From an uncultured Ruminococcus sp. (GTDB lineage Bacteria > Bacillota > Clostridia > Oscillospirales > Ruminococcaceae): a DNA stretch of 30,577 bases. Shown here one piece after another: positions 16,977 to 25,277 of this stretch; position 1 is the first letter of the stretch; each line of letters opens with the position of its first letter. A model generated the notes under the pieces. That model did no database searches and was not told where the DNA came from. It was given only the letters and a program-made list of their open reading frames with translations. The position numbers were made by a program, and so were the translations under genes. The DNA lies in the NCBI GenBank assembly GCA_946540705.1, contig CAMNJD010000553.1:1-30577 (forward strand), read 5' to 3'.

Positions 16977-17736
16977 TTTGCGCGGCCATGTCGCGCTCAT
17001 TACAGGCGCGTCCGGCATGCTCGGCAGGGTCATCGCACGGACATTTGCAGACTGCGGCGCAGACCTTGTGCTGCATTATCATAAAAACAAGCAGGAGGCC
17101 GACCGTCTTGCCGTTGAGCTGCGCCGGAGCACCGGCCGCAGAGTCATCACCGTGCAGGCGGATATCACCTCGGCTGAGGATATCGGGCGGATGAAGCAGG
17201 AGATCGCCGCCTCGAAGATCGGCGTGCCGGATGTGCTGGTTCACAACGCTGTGATTCAGTATGAGTGGAAGCCGGTCATTGACCAGCCGCTTGCCGATTT
17301 TGACAGCCAGTATCAGAGCTGCGTGATGCAGACAGTACACATGGTCAAGGCATTTGTGCCGGATATCATCGCAAAAGGTGCGGGCGGCAGAATTGTCGTC
17401 ATCAACACCGAATGTGCGGCACTGGCAGAGGAAAACTGCGGCGCATATACCGCGGCAAAGCGCGGGCTCGACGGGCTTGTGCGCGTGCTCGCAAAGGAGC
17501 TCGGAAAGCACAATATCACGGTCAATGAGGTAGCGCCGGGCTGGACGGTCACGGAAAATGACCGCCGCCTGCAAACCGAGGTGCAGCCGGATTATGACAG
17601 AACCGTTCCGCTCGGACGCCGCGGCACTGACATGGAAATTGCGCAGATGTGCGCATTTCTGGCCTCTCCGCTCGCTTCGTTCACGACCGGCGCCTATATT
17701 CCCGTTTCGGGCGGCCGCGTGATGCCGGCGATCTGA
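16963..17736 (+). CDS. SDR-family oxidoreductase (FabG-like)
   Basis: A 257-residue classical short-chain dehydrogenase/reductase. It has the glycine-rich NAD(P) motif TGASGMLG at 14-21, an NAV stretch at the end of strand 4, and YTAAK with Tyr162 and Lys166, followed by NEVAPGW. Aligned without gaps to FabG, the catalytic Ser is Thr149 here. The start follows GGAGGGGG. Coupled to the phosphopantetheinyl transferase upstream, it might act on a carrier-bound substrate such as a 3-oxoacyl-ACP, but the SDR family is too broad to name the substrate. Confidence 0.85.
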   Translation: MLTIDLRGHVALITGASGMLGRVIARTFADCGADLVLHYHKNKQEADRLAVELRRSTGRRVITVQADITSAEDIGRMKQEIAASKIGVPDVLVHNAVIQYEWKPVIDQPLADFDSQYQSCVMQTVHMVKAFVPDIIAKGAGGRIVVINTECAALAEENCGAYTAAKRGLDGLVRVLAKELGKHNITVNEVAPGWTVTENDRRLQTEVQPDYDRTVPLGRRGTDMEIAQMCAFLASPLASFTTGAYIPVSGGRVMPAI

Positions 17737-17756
17737 TACGGAGGCAGAGCACGACC

Positions 17757-17966
17757 ATGCGATATATGATCTGTTATGCGGTCAGGGAGAATATGCCGAA
17801 GATCGAAACGGAATATTATGAGTCGTTTTCGGATGCCGTTATGCGGTATACGGTTTTGTGCAGTAATTGCCGGGATGTTGTGCTGTCTGATCTGGAAAAG
17901 TCGGAGATCATCCGGCATTTTTCCTGCCGCAAGCTGAGCGGCGGTGTTTCCATAACGTCTTACTGA
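17757..17966 (+). CDS. Small hypothetical protein
   Basis: A 69-residue protein starting MRYMICYAVRENMPKIE, from an ATG at 17757 that has GGAGG 12 bases upstream (a second ATG is at 17766). The frame stays open back to 17649 inside the SDR gene but that part lacks a good start. It has Cys residues (CSNCRD, HFSC) but no clear zinc motif and no membrane helix. It is 20 bases after the SDR gene. I do not recognise it. Confidence 0.5.
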   Translation: MRYMICYAVRENMPKIETEYYESFSDAVMRYTVLCSNCRDVVLSDLEKSEIIRHFSCRKLSGGVSITSY

Positions 17967-17984
17967 TGTCAGGAGGTACGGGTT

Positions 17985-19283
17985 ATGAAATGTTATCGGA
18001 TGACAGCGGCTGCCTGTGCGGCAATTTGCCTGCTGGCAGGCTGTACCGGGTGCAATGAAAATTCGGCATCCAGTCCGAAGCCTGCGCAAAGCGAATCAAC
18101 CGCGCAGACAACCCTGACAACAACGGCGGCTGCGGAGACAACTGCGCTCACGACCCCGGAAACAACGCAGACCGCAACGGAAACCACGGCAGCGCAGATT
18201 CAGAAGCCGTCGGATTCGGTGTATATGGATTATTATTATCATCCGGAAATGTCGCTGGATGAAGTGCTGGACATTGTGTTTCATGTCCAAGAAAAATCTG
18301 AATCTTATTTTGATATGATGAAAAAATTTTGCAGTTTTTCTTATCCATCGACAGATCTTGAAAACTTAACAGTTTTGTATAATTGGAATTTTCTCAGTCA
18401 TGTGGAAGACGCTCAGAGTATATCGCTTGAACCGTACAGAACGATGAATCAAAATCTTTATGATAAAAAGTATAAAAATATGTTCGGTATAACTTACGAC
18501 GAAATGCTTGAAAAAAATGATTCTGACATAGGAAGAATCTTTGCGGATTGGGCAGGCAGTACGGATCTGCACGATGTACCGCTGTTTCTGGATAGAGAGT
18601 ACAAAATTGGACTAAAAACATATTACCGTGATGAAGACACATTCAACAAAGAATGGGATAAAATTACAGACAGTCTGAAAAATAAGAATCTCAACGAAAT
18701 GAGCGCGCTGGAATTACTGTATTATGCACGGGGTGTTGACTACAATTATAATGACATACCGATTGAGATTGGTACGCCGATCGTCCGCCGCATGGAAGCT
18801 GCCGTGCAGGAGGAAACAGAAGGATATCCATATTGGAAGCAAATGGATATGGGACAGAAATATACAAGAGAGGATCTGAATGAAATAACAGAATCCAATA
18901 TCGAAGAGCTGATTGATGTATCAAGTTGGAAATATGCAGGATATCCGATTCCTATGCCCAAATATTATGAACAATATAAATTGAAAATGAAGATGAAGGG
19001 TATTCAGGTTCCGGATACGGTTGAAGAAGCCTATTCTCTGATTCTGTCTTTGGAATCATCATTTGACAAAACATATAAAGATGAAGTATATAACCGGGAA
19101 ATAGATGAATATGAATGGTGGAATGCTGCCGATTATATTCAGAATATCCCGAAGGTTACAGAAGTCAGGCTTTTTGTTTATTATGAATATGAAGACAAAC
19201 AAAAGCATCCGCAGCATCCGAGTGCATTGTATGCCTGCTATGTGGAAGGTGACGGCTGGATATTTTTTGATAAATCTGTGTAA
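17985..19283 (+). CDS. Lipoprotein of unknown function with Thr-rich linker
   Basis: The 432-residue product starts with a signal peptide and lipobox (CLLAGC, so Cys20 would carry the lipid), then a Thr/Ala/Glu-rich linker to about residue 73, suited to crossing the wall. The rest is a soluble, Tyr- and Glu-rich domain with no motif I recognise; it reads WWNAADYIQNIPKV and GDGWIFFDKSV near the end. AGGAGGT precedes the ATG. From about 18290 the gene turns visibly AT-rich (codons such as AAA, ATA, TAT), unlike purB and the genes upstream, which suggests a recently acquired or fast-evolving segment. It is probably a surface protein. Confidence 0.75.
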   Translation: MKCYRMTAAACAAICLLAGCTGCNENSASSPKPAQSESTAQTTLTTTAAAETTALTTPETTQTATETTAAQIQKPSDSVYMDYYYHPEMSLDEVLDIVFHVQEKSESYFDMMKKFCSFSYPSTDLENLTVLYNWNFLSHVEDAQSISLEPYRTMNQNLYDKKYKNMFGITYDEMLEKNDSDIGRIFADWAGSTDLHDVPLFLDREYKIGLKTYYRDEDTFNKEWDKITDSLKNKNLNEMSALELLYYARGVDYNYNDIPIEIGTPIVRRMEAAVQEETEGYPYWKQMDMGQKYTREDLNEITESNIEELIDVSSWKYAGYPIPMPKYYEQYKLKMKMKGIQVPDTVEEAYSLILSLESSFDKTYKDEVYNREIDEYEWWNAADYIQNIPKVTEVRLFVYYEYEDKQKHPQHPSALYACYVEGDGWIFFDKSV

Positions 19284-19342
19284 ATACAAGGCTGAAAAGA
19301 CGATTTGTTATCAATTTCTATTGTCAGAAAGGAACATAAACC

Positions 19343-20776
19343 ATGAGTACAAACAGTTATGAATCCCCGTTTTGCACCCGTTATGCGAGCAAGGAGATGC
19401 AGTATCTCTTTTCCGCAGACAAGAAGTTTTCGACATGGCGCCGCCTGTGGGTCGCGCTGGCGAGAGCAGAGCATGAGCTGGGGCTGAACGTCACGGCAGA
19501 GCAGGTTGCAGAACTCGAAGCGCATATCACCGACATTGACTATGAGGCTGCGGCAAAGCGCGAAAAGGAATGCCGTCACGATGTCATGTCGCATGTCTAT
19601 GCCTACGGTCTTTGCTGCCCGAATGCAAAGGGCATCATTCACCTCGGCGCGACCTCCTGCTATGTCGGCGACAATACCGACATCATCATCATGCGCGATG
19701 CACTGAAGCTCGTGCGCACAAAGCTCATCACGGTTCTGCGCAATCTCGCAAAATTCGCGGAGGAGTGGAAGGCACAGCCCTGCCTTGCATATACGCACTG
19801 TCAGCCCGCACAGCTCACAACCGTCGGCAAGCGCGCGACCCTCTGGATGAATGAGCTGCTGCTTGACCTTGAGGAGCTGGATTTCCAGATCGGCAGAATG
19901 AAGCTGCTGGGCTCGAAGGGTACGACCGGCACACAGGCTTCCTTTATGGAGCTGTTTCACGGCGACGGCGCGAAGATTCGTGAAATGGAGCGGAAGATCG
20001 CGGTTGAAATGGGCTTTGCACCGGAGGCAATCGTTCCGGTCTCCGGTCAGACCTACTCCCGCAAGGTTGATACGCAGGTGTTGAATGTGCTCTCCGGCAT
20101 CGCACAGAGCGCGATGAAATTTGCGAACGACATGCGTCTGCTTCAGTCCTTCAAGGAAATGGAGGAGCCGTTTGAGTCCGGTCAGATCGGTTCGTCGGCT
20201 ATGGCGTATAAGCGGAATCCGATGCGCTGCGAACGCATCACCGCTCTTGCACGCTATCTCATCACCGATACCCTGAATCCAGCATTCACCGCAGGTACAC
20301 AGTGGTTTGAGCGCACACTGGATGACTCCGCAAACAAGCGCATCGCCGTTGCTGAGGGCTTCCTCGCGGCAGACGCGATCCTCAATATCATGATGAATGT
20401 CACGAGCGGCATGGTTGTCTATCCCGCTGTCATCCGGCAGCGCGTGATGAACGAGCTGCCGTTCATGGCGACCGAAAATGTCATCATGGATGCAGCGGCA
20501 AACGGCGGCGACCGTCAGGAGCTGCACGAGCATATCCGCGTGCATTCCATGGAAGCGGGCGCACAGGTCAAGCAGAAGGGTCTTGCAAACGACCTCTGCG
20601 AGCGCATCGTCAATGACCCGATCTTCGGCGTCACGGCTGAGGCGCTTCAGAGCCGCCTTGATCCCTCGAATTATATCGGCAGAAGCGTGCAGCAGGTCGA
20701 GGAATTCCTCGCGGAGTGCATCGCGCCGGTTCTCGCAGATTCCGAGGCCGCGGCGGATGTGGAACTGACGGTCTGA
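19343..20776 (+). CDS. purB: Adenylosuccinate lyase
   Basis: PurB acts twice in purine synthesis: SAICAR to AICAR plus fumarate, and adenylosuccinate to AMP plus fumarate. The 477-residue protein belongs to the fumarase/aspartase superfamily: its signature loop GSSAMAYKRNPMRCE begins at about 283, with the catalytic Ser near 285. Other matches are the LGATSCYVGDN segment and the histidine-bearing THCQPAQ. The start has AAAGGAAC upstream. Located between two lipoprotein genes, it has no other pur gene nearby and no clear promoter in the 59-base gap before it. Confidence 0.95.
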   Translation: MSTNSYESPFCTRYASKEMQYLFSADKKFSTWRRLWVALARAEHELGLNVTAEQVAELEAHITDIDYEAAAKREKECRHDVMSHVYAYGLCCPNAKGIIHLGATSCYVGDNTDIIIMRDALKLVRTKLITVLRNLAKFAEEWKAQPCLAYTHCQPAQLTTVGKRATLWMNELLLDLEELDFQIGRMKLLGSKGTTGTQASFMELFHGDGAKIREMERKIAVEMGFAPEAIVPVSGQTYSRKVDTQVLNVLSGIAQSAMKFANDMRLLQSFKEMEEPFESGQIGSSAMAYKRNPMRCERITALARYLITDTLNPAFTAGTQWFERTLDDSANKRIAVAEGFLAADAILNIMMNVTSGMVVYPAVIRQRVMNELPFMATENVIMDAAANGGDRQELHEHIRVHSMEAGAQVKQKGLANDLCERIVNDPIFGVTAEALQSRLDPSNYIGRSVQQVEEFLAECIAPVLADSEAAADVELTV

Positions 20777-20788
20777 TGAGGTGCTGCT

Positions 20789-22501
20789 ATGAAAAAACAT
20801 AAAACGATCAGGCGGACATTCTGCTGTATTCTGACAGGCGTTCTCGCTGTCTCCGTGCTTGCGGGCTGCGGAAAGAAAAAGGAATCTGAAGGGACGGGCA
20901 CGGGAGGATCCGAAGGCTGGACAGGCATGGGAAAATCCAGAACAGGAGACAATGAATTCGGTGCGCCGTCTGCTTTCGGTACGATCACGTACAATGATGA
21001 AAAAAACCCTCTCGGCACACCGGAAAACACCGTTGATGTTCAGAAGCTCTATAACAGCATGACTTACACGCCGGAATTGTTCTGCGGAAGTTATGAAATG
21101 TTTGACATAAAAACAGGATGGGATGATCCGGAAAGCATAAGATTTCTTGAAAAATGTGAGCGAATGGAAATCTCAAATAAAGAAGACGAAAGACATCCGA
21201 CAGTGACCGTATCAAAGCTGCCGATCGGTTTTGAGTGTATGGAAGGCCTGTATATGGATGAAAGAAAACTGGTCAGAACATTCAACACATGCTTTGCAAG
21301 AGTTCAGTTCTTAAAGCCGGATCTGGAGCATGACTTAAAGTATAACTCGCCCTATATCGCGAACTATAAGCTGGATGTTGAAGGGAATCAGATTGTGCTG
21401 CGTCGGGTGGATGAAATCAATTATATTGAGGAAACCGGGCGTGTTGCCTATACGCTGACGGATGAGGTACTCCGGTATGATTTTTCTTTCCGCGGGTGTG
21501 ATTTAACGCTGACATCGGATAACGGACAAAGTGTGATTCTGAATAGCTGTCTGAATGCCTACTGCACAGAAGTAAATATCGGAGGCAGCGGTTATCTCAA
21601 ATCGACCAGTGACCCGGTTGTCGAAAACATCAATTCAATCGGCATTTATTATTATAAATCAGATTCAGGACAAGGAATGAAGACCAGTTTCAACGTTAAT
21701 AAAAAGGATTTCAGACTGTCAGAAAATTATAACGGCTCTGTTTCCATGACAGATGACGGGCTGATGACGCTGACACTGCCGCCGCTGAAGGGCGAAAAGC
21801 CGGTAACGCGCCAATATCTGTATTTTTATCTCGGCGGAGGCTTTGGTTCGTCTGACGGCGGATATATCCTGACGGACGGCACCGATACTTACTATTATAC
21901 TGCACGTTATACAGAGGGTACGATCGGCAGCGCCGTTCAGAACCTCAGCGTTGAAGATGAAGAAGCAGCCGAAAAGCTGACTGAGGAGCAGCTTCAGAAG
22001 ATCGAGAAAAAGCAGGCCGACCTGCTGACCGATCTGGGCAATGCATTCAGCGATGCGGGTCTGGACGTTGACCTGAACCCGGACACCGGCGAGATCGTCA
22101 TGGGCTCGAATGTGCTGTTCGGCGGCGACTCCGCTGAGCTGACCGGTGCTGCGAAGAAGATGCTCGCGACCTTTGCGCAGACCTATGCTTCGGTCGTGTT
22201 CGATCCGAAATATGACGGCTTTGTCTCGAAGATCTTTGTCGAGGGACATACCGCCCCGCTGAAGAACAGCACCTATGAAAGCGGCCTGCCGCTCTCGCAG
22301 GAGCGCGCACAGAATGTCGTCGATTTCTGTCTCTCGGATGAGGCGGGCGTCGATCCGGCCTACCGCGATGCCTTCGGAAAGATGATGACGCCGATCGGCT
22401 ACTCCTGCGGCAGTCCGATCTATCAGGAAAACGGTGAGCCGGACCTCAATGCCTGCCGCAGAGTCGCTTTCCGGTTCCAGATTGATCTGAAGTCCGTCTG
22501 A
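20789..22501 (+). CDS. Lipoprotein with C-terminal OmpA-like domain
   Basis: The 570-residue product has a signal peptide ending in a lipobox (VLAGC), a Gly/Ser-rich linker, a large middle domain (about residues 60-380) and a predicted helix rich in Glu, Lys and Gln (about 390-420). The end, from about 430, resembles the OmpA/MotB peptidoglycan-binding domain: GSNVLFGGDSAELTGAAKKM, VEGHT, PLSQERAQNVVDFC and a final NACRRVAFRF. The Asp expected after GHT is Ala489, so binding of diaminopimelate may be changed, while the Arg of LSQERA is kept. DNA for the middle part (about 21080-21720) looks AT-richer than the OmpA-like part. It starts 12 bases after purB. Confidence 0.8.
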   Translation: MKKHKTIRRTFCCILTGVLAVSVLAGCGKKKESEGTGTGGSEGWTGMGKSRTGDNEFGAPSAFGTITYNDEKNPLGTPENTVDVQKLYNSMTYTPELFCGSYEMFDIKTGWDDPESIRFLEKCERMEISNKEDERHPTVTVSKLPIGFECMEGLYMDERKLVRTFNTCFARVQFLKPDLEHDLKYNSPYIANYKLDVEGNQIVLRRVDEINYIEETGRVAYTLTDEVLRYDFSFRGCDLTLTSDNGQSVILNSCLNAYCTEVNIGGSGYLKSTSDPVVENINSIGIYYYKSDSGQGMKTSFNVNKKDFRLSENYNGSVSMTDDGLMTLTLPPLKGEKPVTRQYLYFYLGGGFGSSDGGYILTDGTDTYYYTARYTEGTIGSAVQNLSVEDEEAAEKLTEEQLQKIEKKQADLLTDLGNAFSDAGLDVDLNPDTGEIVMGSNVLFGGDSAELTGAAKKMLATFAQTYASVVFDPKYDGFVSKIFVEGHTAPLKNSTYESGLPLSQERAQNVVDFCLSDEAGVDPAYRDAFGKMMTPIGYSCGSPIYQENGEPDLNACRRVAFRFQIDLKSV

Positions 22502-22502
22502 G

Positions 22503-22519
22503 GCGGCGCGGTTCGCCGC
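22503..22519 (+). terminator. Weak hairpin after the OmpA-like lipoprotein gene
   Basis: GCGGCG and CGCCGC pair with a CGGTT loop, directly after the stop codon. There is no T-run, so it could be a Rho-dependent or attenuating structure rather than a true terminator. It lies before the strong secD promoter. Confidence 0.3.
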
Positions 22520-22546
22520 AATGAATGACTTTCTCTGCGGAAACGC

Positions 22547-22575
22547 TTGACATTTTTTGAAAAATGCACTATAAT
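22547..22575 (+). promoter_or_regulatory. Perfect-consensus SigA promoter for secD-secF
   Basis: TTGACA (22547-22552), a 17-base spacer and TATAAT (22570-22575) all match consensus. The start would be near 22582, about 83 bases before the secD start codon. It is the strongest promoter seen in the window and implies high constitutive expression. Confidence 0.85.
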
Positions 22576-22664
22576 TAAAATTACTTGTCGGCATATGTCA
22601 GAGGACTGCCAGAATGCGGTTTTTTGGTCTGCGCCGATCAGCGAAAAAACAAGGAGGCTTGGCA

Positions 22665-24122
22665 GTGAAGACCAGAAAATCCGTCTTTTTCATCGTGTTT
22701 TTTCTGATCATCGCATTCGCGGCAACGACCGTGTTCGGTGTGAAGAATCAGTACGGTGATCTGACAACCGTCTATATCAAGGGCCTGAACGAGATCCGTC
22801 TGGGCATTGATATTCAGGGCGGTGTCGATGTGACATTCGGCCCGGAGGACGGCGTCGATGCAACATCCGATCAGCTCACATCGGTCGAGGAGGTCATGAA
22901 GACCCGTATGATCTCCCTGGGCATCAACGACTATGAGGTGTACAAGGACGACAGCAATGACAAGGTCATCGTTCGTTTTCCGTGGCAGACCGGCGAGTCG
23001 GACTTCGACCCGGAGGCCGCAGTCGCAGAGCTCGGCGAGACCGCAAAGCTGACATTCCGTGCAGGCTATAACTATACCACGGATGTCGATGACAACGGCA
23101 ACCAGACCGTGAACCCGTCCGGCGACATCATCCTTGAGGGTACTGATGTCGATGAGGCTTATGTTCAGCTCGATTACGACAGCAGCGGGCATCAGACCGG
23201 CAAATATGCGGTTGCCCTGAAGCTGAAGGAGAGCGGTGTCGAGGCGTTTGAGGCCGCGACCGCTGCCGCTGCAAACGGCGACAGTGCCTATCTCGATACG
23301 ATGGGCTCGGGCTCTAATCATGTAATCTCGATCTGGATGGACCGCACATGTATCTCTTATCCGAAGGTTGAGAAGGCGATCTCGGGCGATTCCTGCACGA
23401 TCACCGGCGAATTTGACTATGACGGCGCAAAGTCGCTCGCCGACAAGATCAACGGCGGCGCACTGCCGTTCAACCTGAAAACAGAGACATTCAAGACCAT
23501 TTCCCCGAGCATGGGCAAGGGCGCTCTGCATATCATGATGATCTCGGGCGTTATCGCACTCTGCATCATCATGATCTACATGATCGTGCTCTACCGCCTG
23601 CCGGGCTTCGTCGCAGCAATCGCACTGCTGGGACAGGTTGCGGGTACGCTGGCTGTTATCTCCGGCTGGTTCGGCTTTGAGTCCTCGAATACGCTGACCA
23701 TTCCGGGTATCGCGGGTATTATCCTTGCAATCGGTATGGGCGTTGACTGCAACATCATCACCGGCGAGCGCATCAAGGAGGAGCTGAACACCGGCAAGTC
23801 GCTGGATTCTGCTCTGAAGTCCGCTTACAAGCGCTCCTTTACCTCGATCCTTGACGGTAATATGACCGTTATCATCGTCGCGATCATCCTCATGGGTGCA
23901 TTCGGCGTGTCCTCCAGCTTCTTTGCAAAGATGCTGAAATTCCTGTTCACATGGTTCGGCGTTTCGACGGAAGGTACGATCTATTCCTTCGGCTTTACGC
24001 TGCTGACCGGCGTTATCTTCAATTTCATCATGGGTGTTCTGGCTTCCAGGCTGATGCTGACCTCCCTCTCGAAGTTCAAATGCTTCCAGAACAGAAAGCT
24101 GTACGGAGGTGCTGAGAAATGA
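22665..24122 (+). CDS. secD: Protein translocase subunit SecD
   Basis: SecD works with SecF to drive late steps of Sec protein export using the proton or ion gradient. I choose GTG 22665, with AGGAGG seven bases upstream, over the in-frame ATG at 22614, which has no ribosome binding site; this gives 485 residues. The protein has an N-terminal helix, then LGIDIQGGVDV, a large external domain (with SLGINDYEV), a segment GGALPFNLK followed by SPSMGKGAL, and five further helices with GIAGIILAIGMGVDCNIITGE, the conserved Asp/Asn pair of the proton path. The stop overlaps the secF start (ATGA). Confidence 0.95.
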   Translation: MKTRKSVFFIVFFLIIAFAATTVFGVKNQYGDLTTVYIKGLNEIRLGIDIQGGVDVTFGPEDGVDATSDQLTSVEEVMKTRMISLGINDYEVYKDDSNDKVIVRFPWQTGESDFDPEAAVAELGETAKLTFRAGYNYTTDVDDNGNQTVNPSGDIILEGTDVDEAYVQLDYDSSGHQTGKYAVALKLKESGVEAFEAATAAAANGDSAYLDTMGSGSNHVISIWMDRTCISYPKVEKAISGDSCTITGEFDYDGAKSLADKINGGALPFNLKTETFKTISPSMGKGALHIMMISGVIALCIIMIYMIVLYRLPGFVAAIALLGQVAGTLAVISGWFGFESSNTLTIPGIAGIILAIGMGVDCNIITGERIKEELNTGKSLDSALKSAYKRSFTSILDGNMTVIIVAIILMGAFGVSSSFFAKMLKFLFTWFGVSTEGTIYSFGFTLLTGVIFNFIMGVLASRLMLTSLSKFKCFQNRKLYGGAEK

Positions 24123-25111
24123 GTAAGTCTAAGAAGAAGAACACAAATCAGACAAATGTCGAATCCCTGCTCAAGCAGGTCAAGGTTCGCGATTTTTACG
24201 GGAACCGCAGAAAGTTCTTTGTATTGTCCGCCGTGCTGATGGTGCTTGTGCTTGCAAGCTGCTTCATCTTCGGCGTGAAGATCTCGATCGAATTCAAGGG
24301 CGGTACCCTCGCGACCTACAGCTATTCCGGCAGTGTCAATGAAAATGACCTTGCTTCGGCCGCAAAGGATTACCTCGGAACCTCTGTCAATGTGCAGACC
24401 GGTGAGACATTCACCGGCGAGCGCCAGACGACCTTTACCCTGTCCTTCAGCATGGAAAAGGCTTTCGATGCATCCATGCAGGATGAACTGCTGGGCAAGC
24501 TGAAGGAAAAGTTCCCGGATGCAAATATCGAATCGCTCGAAACAAATGACGTTGCTGCAACCTCCGGACGCACATTCCTCGCGAAGTGCCTTGTTGCGGC
24601 GACCTTCGCAGCAATCGTGCTGATCTTCTATATCGCATGGCGTTTCAAGCGCATTTCCGGCTGGAGCGCCGGTGCATTCGCAGTCGTCGCGCTGGTGCAT
24701 GACCTGATCGTCGTGTTCGGCACGTTCGTGATCTGCGGCTTTGAGATCGACTCGAACTTCATGGCTGTTATCCTGACCATTCTGGGTTACTCCGTCAACG
24801 ATACGATCGTGATTTACGACCGCATCCGCGAAAACCAGAATCTCCTGCCTGCGGACACCAAGCTGCCGCATCTGGTCAATATCTCACTGAGCCAGACCAT
24901 GAAGCGCACCATCCGCACCTCGGTCACGACCATTGCGGCAATGCTGATCGTCACGGTCTTCGCGGTTATCCGGAATGTTCCGTCGATCCAGCATTTCAGC
25001 ATCCCGATGACCGTCGGTATGATCTCCGGATGCTATTCGTCGCTGTGCCTCGCACCGATGCTCTGGACTGCATGGAAGACCCGTGCAAAGAAGGAAAAGG
25101 CAGAGGATTGA
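24119..25111 (+). CDS. secF: Protein translocase subunit SecF
   Basis: The partner of SecD in the Sec export motor. The 330-residue protein has one N-terminal helix, an external domain that opens with IEFKGGTLATY (the SecF form of the shared motif) and five further helices, including GYSVNDTIVIYDRIREN, typical of SecF. It overlaps secD by four bases. The two proteins are separate genes here, unlike the fused SecDF of Bacillus. No strong terminator was found after it: a short hairpin at 25116-25133 (TGCGCA/TGTGCA) has no T-run. Confidence 0.95.
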   Translation: MSKSKKKNTNQTNVESLLKQVKVRDFYGNRRKFFVLSAVLMVLVLASCFIFGVKISIEFKGGTLATYSYSGSVNENDLASAAKDYLGTSVNVQTGETFTGERQTTFTLSFSMEKAFDASMQDELLGKLKEKFPDANIESLETNDVAATSGRTFLAKCLVAATFAAIVLIFYIAWRFKRISGWSAGAFAVVALVHDLIVVFGTFVICGFEIDSNFMAVILTILGYSVNDTIVIYDRIRENQNLLPADTKLPHLVNISLSQTMKRTIRTSVTTIAAMLIVTVFAVIRNVPSIQHFSIPMTVGMISGCYSSLCLAPMLWTAWKTRAKKEKAED

Positions 25112-25151
25112 GCGGTGCGCATATTCGTGTGCATAAATTGTTAAAAAAGCA

Positions 25152-25171
25152 CCTCCGGTTATTCTGCAATC
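25152..25171 (+). repeat. Copy 2 of the shared motif CCTCC-N4-ATTCTGCAATC
   Basis: Matches 3671-3690 in 16 of 20 bases, the four middle bases being different. It is in the secF-isomerase gap, 57 bases before the -10 of the isomerase promoter. Role unknown. Confidence 0.4.
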
Positions 25172-25194
25172 ATTGTATGAATTACTAAAAATGT

Positions 25195-25226
25195 ACGAAG
25201 CACCTTGCGTTTGCAGGGTGCTTCGT
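25195..25226 (+). promoter_or_regulatory. 14-bp inverted repeat overlapping the isomerase promoter
   Basis: Arms ACGAAGCACCTTGC and GCAGGGTGCTTCGT pair along 14 positions (one G-T) around a GTTT loop. It contains the proposed -35 TTGCGT and ends just before the -10. It could be an operator, or the terminator of secDF, although the following bases (GTTATAAT) are not a T-run. Confidence 0.5.
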
Positions 25227-25234
25227 GTTATAAT
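25205..25234 (+). promoter_or_regulatory. Promoter of the isomerase-nrdR genes
   Basis: TATAAT at 25229-25234 has TG at 25226-25227, an extended -10. A weak -35 TTGCGT (25205-25210) is 18 bases upstream. Transcription would begin near 25241, about 37 bases before the start codon. Confidence 0.6.
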
Positions 25235-25277
25235 ATAGCGGGTTAATTATACATTGCGGATTGCGGGAGGCGGTAGG

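Noticed and set aside
19238..20800. Minus-strand frame of 520 codons opposite purB
   Set aside because: Antisense to purB, with a typical His/Arg/Leu-rich shadow composition.
25116..25133. Short hairpin TGCGCA/TGTGCA after secF as terminator
   Set aside because: Only six pairs including a G-T, and no T-run after it.
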